Positions 8,796 through 17,467 of a stretch of DNA of 64,000 nt are shown in pieces. Source of the stretch: Pseudanabaena yagii GIHE-NHR1 (GTDB lineage: Bacteria > Cyanobacteriota > Cyanobacteriia > Pseudanabaenales > Pseudanabaenaceae); contig NZ_JAAVJL010000001.1 of the NCBI RefSeq assembly GCF_012863495.1, positions 992,001 to 1,056,000 on the forward strand, written 5' to 3'. Both the position numbers and the translations under genes were made by a program. A model generated the notes under the pieces. The model was not told the origin of the DNA. It saw only the letters and a program-made list of their open reading frames with translations, and searched no databases. The first letter of the stretch is position 1, and each line of letters begins with the position of its first letter.

Positions 8796-9647
8796 ATGCC
8801 AATATTAGACAAATTCACGATATCGACATACCGTCCACAGGCAATTGATACAACTGTGGAAATGGATCTATTTGAGTTCCATCAATTGCGTCAGCTTTCT
8901 AATCTTGAACGGTTACAGATGGCGGCGATGTTGACTAAGAGTGCAAGGCAATCATCTTTGAGAGGATTGAAATTTAGATTTCGATCTTTGCCAAGTATGG
9001 AATTTAGGCAAAAAGTTTTACAGGCTTGGCTCCAAGATGATTTCCTTCCCAACTTTATTCTCTCAAGTTCAGAAACTATGTGGATACAAGATCCGCTAGA
9101 AATAGCTTTACAGTTACATGATCTCTTGATCGCTTTGCAAGTGGATTATTACATTACTGGTGGTGCTTCTGCGGTCGTTTATGGTGAGCCGCGCACGACT
9201 AGAGATATTGATCTAGTCTTAGCAATCTCTTTATCAAAAATTGATGCTTTGGCGATCGCTTTAGAGCAGGCTGGTTTTTATATTGAGGGAATGGAAGATG
9301 TAAGATCTGGGCAATCGAAGATTTTGCAGGTAATCCATATGGAATCTATATCTCGTGCGGATTTGATAATTGCAGGGGAGCAGCCTTTTGATTTGATCCA
9401 GTTTCAACGTAAACAGGCAATCGAGGTGATGGAGGGTCGGGTTTTATATTATGCCTCACCTGAGGATGTCATTTTGAATAAGCTGATCTGGAGAACCCAA
9501 AGTGTTTCTGAGAAGCAATGGCGAGATGTTTTGGGGATTCTAAAGGTACAAATGGAGTTATTGGATTTGGATTATTTGCGTCAATGGGCAGGTTATTTGG
9601 AAGTTCTAGATGATCTCGATTTGGCGATCGCACAGGTGAAGATATGA
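8796..9647 (+). CDS. AbiEii/MNT-type nucleotidyltransferase domain protein
   Basis: A 283-aa protein. The N-terminal ~100 residues are helical and basic (LRQLSNLERLQMAAMLTKSARQ). From about 105 there is a nucleotidyltransferase fold: DYYITGGASAVVYGEPRTTRDIDLVLAI, with the GG..A...G..R.T.DIDLV signature of AbiEii/MNT enzymes, followed by VLYYASPEDVILNKLIWR. AbiEii toxins block growth by adding nucleotides to tRNA or proteins. No AbiEi-like antitoxin or HEPN partner sits beside it. The extra N-terminal region is typical of cyanobacterial stand-alone copies. Toxin function is therefore only possible. Confidence 0.75.
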   Translation: MPILDKFTISTYRPQAIDTTVEMDLFEFHQLRQLSNLERLQMAAMLTKSARQSSLRGLKFRFRSLPSMEFRQKVLQAWLQDDFLPNFILSSSETMWIQDPLEIALQLHDLLIALQVDYYITGGASAVVYGEPRTTRDIDLVLAISLSKIDALAIALEQAGFYIEGMEDVRSGQSKILQVIHMESISRADLIIAGEQPFDLIQFQRKQAIEVMEGRVLYYASPEDVILNKLIWRTQSVSEKQWRDVLGILKVQMELLDLDYLRQWAGYLEVLDDLDLAIAQVKI

Positions 9648-9940
9648 GTAACTGTATAAGTTTCCCCAGATGAGTCGAGAGGAGGTTGATCTGAAGGGGT
9701 GAGATTTTTTGGTTAATTTTTTTGTAATTACGGTTTGGTTTTGGGAAGCTCGTTTTATGCTTTTTAGTTAGCTAGGCATAGGAAAATTTAGAAAGTACGG
9801 ATTGAGGTTTCCAACTTTTTTGTGAATTTGCAAATGGTCTTTGCTTGCTGAGAAAAAGTTGGGGATCTGTACTTTTACAGTCTTTTGCTGACCTACAAGA
9901 CGATTACAGATTGTGATGTCAGTGTGAGGATTATTTGGTG
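9648..9940. other. Intergenic spacer before the TPR-CHAT gene
   Basis: No gene found. It is T/G-rich, with an AGGA 10 nt before the ATG of the downstream gene (and GTG/TTG alternatives in frame just upstream). AGTTAGCTAGGCAT near 9766 resembles the end of the TAAGTAGCTAGG repeat seen at 39.7 and 51.06 kb. Confidence 0.4.
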
Positions 9941-12706
9941 ATGAATAGGATAATCGGTGTGTCTATGGTGATGGCTTTGTTGGCTGGTTTACCTATGCCC
10001 ATCATTACTGAAAGTGTCCAAGCACAAACAACCCAATCCCGCAAAGCAGAGGCGGATCGACTAATTCAGCAAGCCTATAAGTTATATCAAAGCAGTCGCT
10101 ACCGAGAAGCAATTCCAGTATTGGAGATATCTCTAGAAATCTATCGCGAGATCAAAGATCGCAAGGGTGAAGCAACTTCGCTTCTTGGGCTGGGGTTACA
10201 ATACGAAAAGCTGGGAGAGTACCAAAAAGCGATTGATTACTATCAGCAATCCTTAGCAATTCAAAAGCAAATCGGCGATCACATTGGTGAAGCAAGGTCT
10301 CTTAATAATTTAGGTGAAGTAGATAGAAGTCTCGGACAGTACCAGAAGGCAATTGAGTTCTTTCAGCAATCTTTAGTGATTAAAAAGCAAGTCGGTGATC
10401 GCAATGGTGAAGCAACGTCTCTCAATAATTTAGGTGCTGCATACGACAGCCTCGGACAGTACCAGAAAGCGATTGATTACTATCAGCAATCCTTAGCAAT
10501 TCAAAAGCAAGTTGGTGATCACATTGGTGAAGCAAGGTCTCTCAATAATTTAGGTGCTGCTTACGACAACCTCGGACAGCATCAGAAGGCGATTGATTAC
10601 TATCAGCAATCCTTAGCAATTCAAAAGCAAATCGGCGATCGCAATGGTGAAGCAAGGTCACTGAATAATCTGGGAAGTGCATACGATAGTCTCGGACAGT
10701 ACCAGAAAGCGATCGACTACTATCAGCAATCCTTAGCCATCCAACAGCAAATCGGTGATCGCAATGGTGAATCAACGTCTCTCAATAATTTAGGACTTAT
10801 ATACGATAGTCTCGGACAGTACCAGAAGGCGATTGATCACTATCAGCAATCCTTAGCAATTACAAAGCAAGTCGGTGATCGCAATGGTGAAGCAAGTTCT
10901 CTCAGTAATTTAGGCACTGCATATAGAAGGCTTGGACAGTACCAGAGGGCGATTGATTACTATCGGCAATCCTTAGCAATTACAAAGCAAATTGGCGCTC
11001 TAAATGGTGAAGCAAGTTCTCTCAATAATTTAGGACTTGCATACAATTATCTTGGACAGTACCAGAAGGCAATTGATTTCTATCAGCAATCCTTAGTAAT
11101 TACAAAGCAAATTGGCGCTCTAAATGGTGAAGCAAGGTCTCTCAATAATTTAGGACTTGCATACAACAATCTTGGACAGTACCAGAACGCGATTGCATAC
11201 TATCAGCAATCCTTAGAAATTGAACAGCAAATCGGAGATCTCAATGGTGAAGCGCTTTCTCTAAATAATTTGGGTTTTGCTTTTAACAAACTTAACCAAC
11301 CCGAAGTATCAATTCTCTTTTATAAGCAAGCTGTCAATACCTTTGAATCCATTCGCAAGGATATTAAGAGACTGAAAAAAGAAGAACAGCAGTCTTTTAT
11401 CACCAGCATTGCATTCAGCTATCGTGACCTCGCCGATATCTTGATTCAACAAGATCGTGTCATGGAAGCCCTCCAAATCCTCGACCTCCTCAAAGTCCAA
11501 GAACTCGAAGACTATCTCAAAAATATCAAAGGCAGTGACAGATCCGCGCAAGGTGTCCGACTTTTAGCACCAGAGAAAGCTCTTAGCGACAAGCTCTTAG
11601 CGATTAGTTCTGACAACATCAAAGATATCAACAGTCAACTTGCCAATCAAATTCAACAAATCCCAAAATCAGAAATCAACAAAGTTCCCGACTATCTCAA
11701 CCAAATCCCGCAGGGAAATGTACTTATCTATCCCCTAATCCTCAGCAACAGACTGGAAATTATTCTCTTTGCCCCCAATACATTACCCATTCATCGCACC
11801 GTCAACATCAAACAGACCGAACTCGAAGCATTAATTACAGAGTTCCGTTCAGGACTGCAAGACCAATATTCCGAGGACTTTAAAGAACCAGCTAAGAAAC
11901 TCTATAGCCTTTTGATTAAGCCCATCGAAAGCGAACTCACTAACGCCAAAGCAACTACCATTCTCTATGCCCCCGACCGACAATTGCGCTATGTTCCTCT
12001 TGCGGCTCTTTATGATGGTAAACAATGGCTAACTGAGAAATATCGGATTAGCAATCTCATCGCCTATAGCCTCGGCGATTTTAGTCCTAAGTCCAAAATA
12101 GAACCAAGTATTCTGGCGGGAGCCTTTGGCGGTAAAGCTGGTGAGCGAAAGTTTGGACAAGATCCATTGCCAGCAACAATTACCGAAGTCCGTATGATCT
12201 CTCAAACAATCCAAAACTCTAACACTCTCGAAGAAAATGAATTTAGTCGTCAAGCCACGGAAGCAGGTTTAAAAAAGCATAATATTCTCCATCTTGCTAC
12301 CCATGCCGAATTTAATACAGGCAGTCCCGACAATTCACGCATCTTCTTTGGTAATGGCGATATTCTCAAGTTGCGTGAAATCTCTGACCTGTCTTTGCAA
12401 AATATTGACCTCATTGTATTAAGTGCTTGTCAAACAGGTGCATCGGGTTTGGGGGATGGGGTGGAAATTTTAGGCTTTGGTTATCAGGTGCAGAAAGCAG
12501 GGGCAAAACAAGCGATCGCTTCGCTCTGGTCTGTCAATGATGAAGGTACTCAAGCTTTGATGGCAGCTTTTTATCGGGAACTGCAAAAAGGCGAGGTCAC
12601 ACCGATTGAGGCTTTGCATAGAGCGCAAGTCACTTTGATTAAATCAGACAAGTTTAATCATCCGAGTTACTGGTCAGCGTTTTTTGCGATCGGCAATGGC
12701 TTGTAG
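9941..12706 (+). CDS. Exported TPR-repeat CHAT protease
   Basis: A 921-aa protein with a signal peptide (to about residue 29, ending SVQAQ), ten TPR units of exactly 40 residues (76-475), a helical linker, and a C-terminal CHAT domain. The CHAT domain has His788 in HLATHAEF and Cys830 in VLSACQTG, the caspase-like dyad. TPR units share GEA.SLNNLG.AY..LGQYQKAI.YYQQSL.I and are very similar to each other at the DNA level; the last unit is degenerate. Such TPR-CHAT proteins are abundant in filamentous cyanobacteria, and the TPR array is thought to sense or bind partners. Start chosen at ATG; GTG (one codon earlier) and TTG (two codons earlier) are also in frame and closer to the SD. The signal peptide implies periplasmic action; the substrate is unknown. 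Confidence 0.93.
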   Translation: MNRIIGVSMVMALLAGLPMPIITESVQAQTTQSRKAEADRLIQQAYKLYQSSRYREAIPVLEISLEIYREIKDRKGEATSLLGLGLQYEKLGEYQKAIDYYQQSLAIQKQIGDHIGEARSLNNLGEVDRSLGQYQKAIEFFQQSLVIKKQVGDRNGEATSLNNLGAAYDSLGQYQKAIDYYQQSLAIQKQVGDHIGEARSLNNLGAAYDNLGQHQKAIDYYQQSLAIQKQIGDRNGEARSLNNLGSAYDSLGQYQKAIDYYQQSLAIQQQIGDRNGESTSLNNLGLIYDSLGQYQKAIDHYQQSLAITKQVGDRNGEASSLSNLGTAYRRLGQYQRAIDYYRQSLAITKQIGALNGEASSLNNLGLAYNYLGQYQKAIDFYQQSLVITKQIGALNGEARSLNNLGLAYNNLGQYQNAIAYYQQSLEIEQQIGDLNGEALSLNNLGFAFNKLNQPEVSILFYKQAVNTFESIRKDIKRLKKEEQQSFITSIAFSYRDLADILIQQDRVMEALQILDLLKVQELEDYLKNIKGSDRSAQGVRLLAPEKALSDKLLAISSDNIKDINSQLANQIQQIPKSEINKVPDYLNQIPQGNVLIYPLILSNRLEIILFAPNTLPIHRTVNIKQTELEALITEFRSGLQDQYSEDFKEPAKKLYSLLIKPIESELTNAKATTILYAPDRQLRYVPLAALYDGKQWLTEKYRISNLIAYSLGDFSPKSKIEPSILAGAFGGKAGERKFGQDPLPATITEVRMISQTIQNSNTLEENEFSRQATEAGLKKHNILHLATHAEFNTGSPDNSRIFFGNGDILKLREISDLSLQNIDLIVLSACQTGASGLGDGVEILGFGYQVQKAGAKQAIASLWSVNDEGTQALMAAFYRELQKGEVTPIEALHRAQVTLIKSDKFNHPSYWSAFFAIGNGL
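10166..11365 (+). repeat. Ten tandem 120-bp coding repeats (TPR units)
   Basis: The phrase GAAGCAA.GTCTCTCAATAATTTAGG and the phrase CTCGGACAGTACCAGAA recur every 120 bp through the TPR array. Internal units are nearly identical, while the first and last are diverged, as expected from recent expansion by unequal recombination. Confidence 0.9.
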
Positions 12707-12710
12707 CATT

Positions 12711-12817
12711 TATAGATAATTCAAATAAAAACTACAGCTTCGACTTCGCTCAGCTAGCTTACACCGATGGCTGAGCGAAGTCGAAGCCCCTCTGCAAATT
12801 ATTTAAAACAACTATAG
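12711..12817. repeat. TATAG-ended repeat with CTTCGACTTCGCTCAG hairpin (copy 1)
   Basis: Inner arms GCTTCGACTTCGCTCAG (12737-12753) and CTGAGCGAAGTCGAAGC (12771-12787) are perfect complements (17 bp). The outer ends carry TATAGATAAT and its rough complement around ACTATAG. The same inner hairpin occurs near 20.4 and 29.5 kb. Sits between two convergent genes and may terminate both. Confidence 0.8.
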
Positions 12818-12818
12818 T

Positions 12819-15323
12819 TTACGCCGCAAGAATTGCCGCAAGCTTTCCTATGGAAATCCCATACCACTTTTGCATTCTCAACAATTCACCTTCGAGAGCT
12901 AGCGTATCTGGGAAATCGCAGCTATAGCCCAGTTCCCGCAATGCAGCAACGATCGCACTGGGAGAAATCCACCATTGCTGGGCTAAATCTAAGAGATTGA
13001 GAGTATTCAGATTCTCGATATCAAGGGATTGGATCTTAGCGCGAAATTCTTCAATCGAAGGTATAGATGGGATATGAGAACCGAGATAAATGAAATTGGG
13101 TTTAGAGATCGCAATTAGCCATAGCAAATGCGTAAAGGATGGCGGCAAAGTCCATAGGACAACCGCTTGATAGTCCCGATCGCGTATGGGGCGATCGCAA
13201 TCGACATCACCCTGAAACTTATCGGCAGGGCGATCGCAACCATAGAGTAATAATGGTCTGGATAGGGGGCGCGGGGCTTCACTCAGTTTTTGCCATTGGG
13301 GAAACTTGGTAATCGCAGGCGCAGTTTTGTATTGCAACGGAATCTGTTGGGCGGAATTCGGAGAACTTTCCATTACATCACTTGCCTCGCGAATACCGAC
13401 GATTTCTAATTCTACGGAAGTTGTATCTTGCCATTGATTTGCCCGTAGTTTGTAAGCGATATCTACACGATCAGGAATCGGACAATATTCTCCCCACCGC
13501 CATGCGATCGCTTTAATCTTGCCATTACCTGTATCCAGTTCTAGGGATAGATGTTTGACTTTATCCTTACCGCGAGTTTGTTGAGCAAGTACCCGCACAT
13601 TTTCGCTATAAAACACTGGATCAGGATTGCCGATGCCACAGGGCTGAAGGCGATCGCAGGTTTGTAACAATGTCATCGAGATATCGCTGAGATCGGCTCG
13701 CACATCGACATTGATCAGCGGCATGATATGGCTAGGCAAAATATTTTCGCGATCGGCAAATTCCCTCAACTCACTTCGCAACTTCTCCATATTTGCCGCA
13801 GGTAGGGTAAAGCCTCCCGCCGCCTTATGTCCACCACCTTTATTCCGAATATTGGCAATATATTCAAGGGAATGGAAGACATGGAACTCAGGAATGCCCC
13901 TCACTGAGAAGCGAACAGTCGCATCTTGATGTTTGGCTTCTAAATCACCCTCTTGTTCATGAGCATCTTCATAGCTACCAATAAACACAGGTGCACCATA
14001 ACGTTCTACTAAACGGGAGGCAACAATACCAATTACGCCATGATGCCATCCCTTAACCCCAATCACTTTCCCATTGTCAGAGGGATGAGGATTTACATCT
14101 TCTTCAATCTTAGATTCAGAACTCTTAGAAGTTACTTTCTTTCGTTTAGCCACAGTCTTTTTTCCCGATCCTGCGGGAGAGGGGCTAGGGGTGAGGGCAG
14201 TTTGTACCTCGCGATCCACTATTACCAAAACTCGCTCTTGAGTAATGTCAAAACCTTCAGACTTCCGTTTTCGCATATAGGCGATCGCTTCTTCTTCGAT
14301 TTCTTGACAAAGAGCTTGACGCTTACGATTAGTTGCCTCACATTCTTGCGCCAAAGTAATTGCCTGCCCCATCTCATCACAGGTCAGCAGATCGATGACG
14401 GTTTGCGGATTGCCGATCCGACCGATCGCATTAATACGGGGTCCCAAACCAAAACCAATCGCTTCAGGTTTTAATCCCGTTTGTTTATCTTTGGCAATTC
14501 CCGTTTCGTTAATTAGCGCGATAATGCCAATTACTTTTGATTGTGAAAGTAAGCGTAACCCTTTTTTGACGAGGCGGCGATTGATGCCTGTTAGCGAGGC
14601 AAGGTCAGCGATCGTACCAAGGGTAAATAATTCTAGTAACGGATTTTCTAATTCGGCACGTTTACCAAAGCGATCGCTTAATTCCAATGCCAACACATAG
14701 GCAACACCAACACCAGCGATCGCTGCGTAGGGAGAATTGGGATCAACTTGGTATTTCGGATTAAGGATTGCCGTTGCAGGGGGGATTTTGTTAGGGTCTT
14801 CGGGGACTTCGTGGTGATCGGTGACAATTACAGAAATATTTAAGGACTTTGCTAAAGCGATCGCATCGTAAGCAGCGATGCCATTGTCAACAGTAATAAT
14901 TAATTTCACATGACGTTCGTGACAATCTCGGACAATGCGTGGATTGATCCCATAGCCCTCGGTCATCCGACTAGGAATTTCATATTCCACATTTGCACCT
15001 AATAAGCGCAGAGTGCGAATCAGTAAAGCCGTACTAGTCATACCATCAACATCATAATCACCACAGATGGTAATGCGATCGCCATTTTTAATCGCCTGCT
15101 CAATTTGATCAATACTCACCACTAAGTCAGGGAATTCCTGTTTAGGATCTGGTAACTCCTCTAAATCAGGGTCAAGGAATATCCTCGCAGCTTCAGGAGT
15201 ATTAATGCCACGATTTAGTAAAACCTGCGCGATTATGGGAGAAAGTCCTGTGGCATTAGCGATCGCTTCTGATAAATCTGTCTGTGGTGCGGAAATCTGC
15301 CATCGTTGTTGAGGTAAACTCAT
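12819..15323 (-). CDS. recJ: Single-stranded-DNA-specific exonuclease RecJ
   Basis: An 834-aa 5'-3' ssDNA exonuclease of recombination and repair. DHH-family motifs are complete: CGDYDVDGMTST (metal-binding Asp), ITVDNGIA, VTDHHEVPE (the DHH box), RINAIGRIG, and the DHHA1 box KGGGHKAAGG. A C-terminal OB-like part (NVDVRADLSD..HLSLELDTGNGKIKAIAWRWG) is followed by a roughly 200-residue cyanobacterial extension. Between VIVDRE and KVIGVKGWHHGVIGIVASRL lies an unusual low-complexity insert of about 45 residues containing LTPSPSPAGSG. It is divergent from sasA with a 58-bp spacer. Confidence 0.95.
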   Translation of the reverse strand: MSLPQQRWQISAPQTDLSEAIANATGLSPIIAQVLLNRGINTPEAARIFLDPDLEELPDPKQEFPDLVVSIDQIEQAIKNGDRITICGDYDVDGMTSTALLIRTLRLLGANVEYEIPSRMTEGYGINPRIVRDCHERHVKLIITVDNGIAAYDAIALAKSLNISVIVTDHHEVPEDPNKIPPATAILNPKYQVDPNSPYAAIAGVGVAYVLALELSDRFGKRAELENPLLELFTLGTIADLASLTGINRRLVKKGLRLLSQSKVIGIIALINETGIAKDKQTGLKPEAIGFGLGPRINAIGRIGNPQTVIDLLTCDEMGQAITLAQECEATNRKRQALCQEIEEEAIAYMRKRKSEGFDITQERVLVIVDREVQTALTPSPSPAGSGKKTVAKRKKVTSKSSESKIEEDVNPHPSDNGKVIGVKGWHHGVIGIVASRLVERYGAPVFIGSYEDAHEQEGDLEAKHQDATVRFSVRGIPEFHVFHSLEYIANIRNKGGGHKAAGGFTLPAANMEKLRSELREFADRENILPSHIMPLINVDVRADLSDISMTLLQTCDRLQPCGIGNPDPVFYSENVRVLAQQTRGKDKVKHLSLELDTGNGKIKAIAWRWGEYCPIPDRVDIAYKLRANQWQDTTSVELEIVGIREASDVMESSPNSAQQIPLQYKTAPAITKFPQWQKLSEAPRPLSRPLLLYGCDRPADKFQGDVDCDRPIRDRDYQAVVLWTLPPSFTHLLWLIAISKPNFIYLGSHIPSIPSIEEFRAKIQSLDIENLNTLNLLDLAQQWWISPSAIVAALRELGYSCDFPDTLALEGELLRMQKWYGISIGKLAAILAA
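14169..14203 (-). repeat. In-frame copy of the LTPSPSP intergenic repeat inside recJ
   Basis: The DNA reads CCTGCGGGAGAGGGGCTAGG followed by GGTGAGGGCAG, encoding LTPSPSPAGSG. This GC-rich short sequence is one I recognise as a common dispersed cyanobacterial repeat. It sits in the middle of a Lys/Ser-rich insert absent from typical RecJ. Confidence 0.65.
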
Positions 15324-15381
15324 GAGAACAATAATATAATTGTTAAGAATGTCTTAAAATCCGTTGCGAGTCCGACAACTA

Positions 15382-16497
15382 ATGAGGACTATTCCAACAT
15401 TACCTGAATCAACCCTCCAACTCCTACTATTTATTGACGATCGCCCCAAGGCAAAGGATTTAGTCAAGGAAGTAGAGGAGTTTTTGCAACGAGAAAAAGC
15501 TTGTCCATCGGAATTACAAATCATCAATGTCGCAGGGCAACCACAATTAGCAGAGCTATTTAAAGTGGTCATGTCTCCTGCATTGCTTAAGCTATCACCT
15601 TTACCTCGACAAACGATCGCTGGCAAAAACCTCATTAAGCAACTAGAAAACTGTTGGGATACATGGAAACAACAGGTACTAGAACAATCCACCCATAATT
15701 ATCCACCTGAGCTATCCCAAAATATTGAATATATGACTGAATTAGCGCATTTGGCGGATGATGTCTTTCGATTGTCACAGGAAAAATCCGAAATCGAGGA
15801 GCAACTGCGCTTTAAGGATCGCGTCCTTGGCATGTTGGCGCATGATTTACGCAATCCTTTAACGGCAATTTTATTAGCGATCGATACGATCGAAAAAAGT
15901 GGCGACAAGATCGAGCCACAAATGGTGTCACGTTTACTCAAACATGCCCGTAATAAAGCGAGGGATGCGGACAATCTCATTACTGATATTCTCGAGGCAG
16001 GAAGGGGGGCTAACGCACAGTTTCGGACTCAACGCCAAAAAATTCAATTTGATCAACTTTGTCACAGTGTCATCAGCGATTTCTATTTCAATAAATGTTT
16101 GGAGGGGAAAATGCAAAAGCTTATTAAGGACATCCCCACCGATCTCCCACCTGTCTATATCGATCAAGAAAAGATTCGACAGGTTTTAATCAATCTTTTA
16201 GGTAACGCCACTAAATACACTCCCGAAGGCGGCAAAATTGAGATCACGGTAATGCATCGGACTGCTCAAAAAATTGAAGTTAGTATTACTGATAACGGGC
16301 CAGGGATTCCTGCGGAATTGCGTGATCGCGTATTTGAGGAGCGCTATCGCCTTGAGCGTGATGGGGAGGCTGAGGGTTATGGTATTGGTCTATCGCTCTG
16401 TCGTCGGATTATTACTGCCCATTATGGTCATATCTGGGTCGATGATGCGATCGGCAAAAAAGGCAGTTGTTTCCGCTTTACCCTACCTGTCTACTAA
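15382..16497 (+). CDS. sasA: Clock-output-type sensor histidine kinase SasA
   Basis: A 371-aa kinase. The N-terminal ~95 residues form a thioredoxin-like KaiB/SasA sensor domain (LLLFIDDRPKAKDLVKEVEEFL..ELQIINVAGQPQLAELFKVVMSPALLKLSP) that docks on KaiC. Next come an HisKA domain with His154 in MLAHDLRNPLT and an HATPase_c domain with LINLLGNATKYTP (N box), ITDNGPGIP (G1) and GYGIGLSLCRRI (G2). It has no membrane segment, as expected. In the clock output it passes phosphate to RpaA. Started at ATG (MRTIPTLPE); a TTG six codons upstream is less likely. No kai genes are in the window. Confidence 0.95.
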   Translation: MRTIPTLPESTLQLLLFIDDRPKAKDLVKEVEEFLQREKACPSELQIINVAGQPQLAELFKVVMSPALLKLSPLPRQTIAGKNLIKQLENCWDTWKQQVLEQSTHNYPPELSQNIEYMTELAHLADDVFRLSQEKSEIEEQLRFKDRVLGMLAHDLRNPLTAILLAIDTIEKSGDKIEPQMVSRLLKHARNKARDADNLITDILEAGRGANAQFRTQRQKIQFDQLCHSVISDFYFNKCLEGKMQKLIKDIPTDLPPVYIDQEKIRQVLINLLGNATKYTPEGGKIEITVMHRTAQKIEVSITDNGPGIPAELRDRVFEERYRLERDGEAEGYGIGLSLCRRIITAHYGHIWVDDAIGKKGSCFRFTLPVY

Positions 16498-16504
16498 AAT
16501 TTAC

Positions 16505-16572
16505 GGCGCTTTGCGCCCAAACCAAGAGATGTTTTGAAAGTGTGGCAAAGCCACACCTTCAAAACATCTCTT
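16505..16572. terminator. Convergent-gene hairpins after sasA
   Basis: A small GGCGC-TTT-GCGCC hairpin (16505-16517) is followed by 22-bp arms AAGAGATGTTTTGAA.GTGTGG (one mismatch) around CAAAG, 16524-16572. The right arm overlaps the stop codon of the opposing Uma2 gene. Probable bidirectional terminator. Confidence 0.75.
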
Positions 16573-17425
16573 ACGGTTCAATGCCTAGCTCTCTCAAACG
16601 TTGTAGTAAATATTCGGCACGCTGTTCCGCAGATTCGGCACGTTGCTCAGCAGATTCAGCGCGTTGCTCAGCAGATTCAGCGCGTTGCTCAACTGAAGCT
16701 ATCTCTTGCTTAGCTATCTCTAAGCTCTCAGCATCCGTAGGTATCCAGTTTCCCTCTGAGTCATACCAACGTAGCCACAATCGATCAATACCACGATATT
16801 CACCTTCCCAAATCCCTAAGCCTAGCTCAATTTCAGGTATCCAGATTTTCGACTCAGTTAACGGCATTTCTACATAATGTCCCGATCGCAGTGTAAATAC
16901 ACGCAACTGATTGGTATAGCGACTAAACACCAAATAATAGGGAATCCGCAAAATCTGCTCATAAACTTTCCACTTAGAGGGTGGCTTTTCGACTTGGGAA
17001 TTAGCCCCATTGCGATCGCTGATTTCCAGTTCCCCTAAATCTTCTTTTTCGGTACTTGGTGATAAGAGTTCTACGACAATGCTAGGACTGACTCCCTCTT
17101 GCCAAATCACATAACTCAAGCGCAAATCATGACCATCATAAAGTCTTGGCACACCCAAAACGGCAAACCAGTCAGGGCGCTTATGCCAATTTTGATGATG
17201 GACATCGTAGTAGAGATTGAGATCGCTAGCCGTAAACACAATATCTTCAGGATAGTTGGCTGGGCGAAAAGTCAATCCTAATAGTTCGGGCTGAAAGTCA
17301 TGAAATTGATCGGGCAAACCAGACTCCTCTGGATCTTCACTAGGCAAATCGTACATTGTCGGTAGGGTTTCCCTAGGCGACAGGGGTGGATCACTTTGTT
17401 CGGCGGGGTACTTGAGTCGAAACAT
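16571..17425 (-). CDS. Uma2 family endonuclease with heptad-repeat tail
   Basis: A 284-aa protein of the Uma2 (DUF820) family, a PD-(D/E)XK nuclease fold greatly expanded in cyanobacteria. Recognisable parts: DFQPELLGLTFRPANYPEDIVFTASDLNLYYDVHHQNWHKRPDWFAVLGV, EGVSPSIVVELLSPSTEKED, WKVYEQILRIPYYLVFSR (nuclease core, with D and E.LSPST positions as in the family) and WIPEIELGLGIWEGEYRG. The last ~50 residues are a coiled coil of near-identical AESAEQR heptads encoded by a 21-bp repeat. Biological role unknown; a second intact Uma2 and a broken one lie elsewhere in the window. Confidence 0.88.
   Translation of the reverse strand: MFRLKYPAEQSDPPLSPRETLPTMYDLPSEDPEESGLPDQFHDFQPELLGLTFRPANYPEDIVFTASDLNLYYDVHHQNWHKRPDWFAVLGVPRLYDGHDLRLSYVIWQEGVSPSIVVELLSPSTEKEDLGELEISDRNGANSQVEKPPSKWKVYEQILRIPYYLVFSRYTNQLRVFTLRSGHYVEMPLTESKIWIPEIELGLGIWEGEYRGIDRLWLRWYDSEGNWIPTDAESLEIAKQEIASVEQRAESAEQRAESAEQRAESAEQRAEYLLQRLRELGIEP
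16619..16692 (-). repeat. 21-bp tandem repeat coding AESAEQR heptads
   Basis: The 21-mer GCACGTTGCTCAGCAGATTC/A (+ strand) recurs about 3.5 times with minor changes, giving a slippage-prone coiled-coil tail. Confidence 0.75.
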
Positions 17426-17467
17426 ACATTTATCTATGTCGATATCTATGTCGAGCTAGCATCAATC

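Noticed and set aside
10166-11365. Regular 120-bp repeats, at first glance array-like (CRISPR or satellite)
   Set aside because: The repeats are in frame, encode TPR units of 40 residues and have no unique spacers.
14040-14474. 144-codon open frame on the + strand
   Set aside because: Antisense shadow of recJ, Phe/Ser/Arg-rich without domain text.
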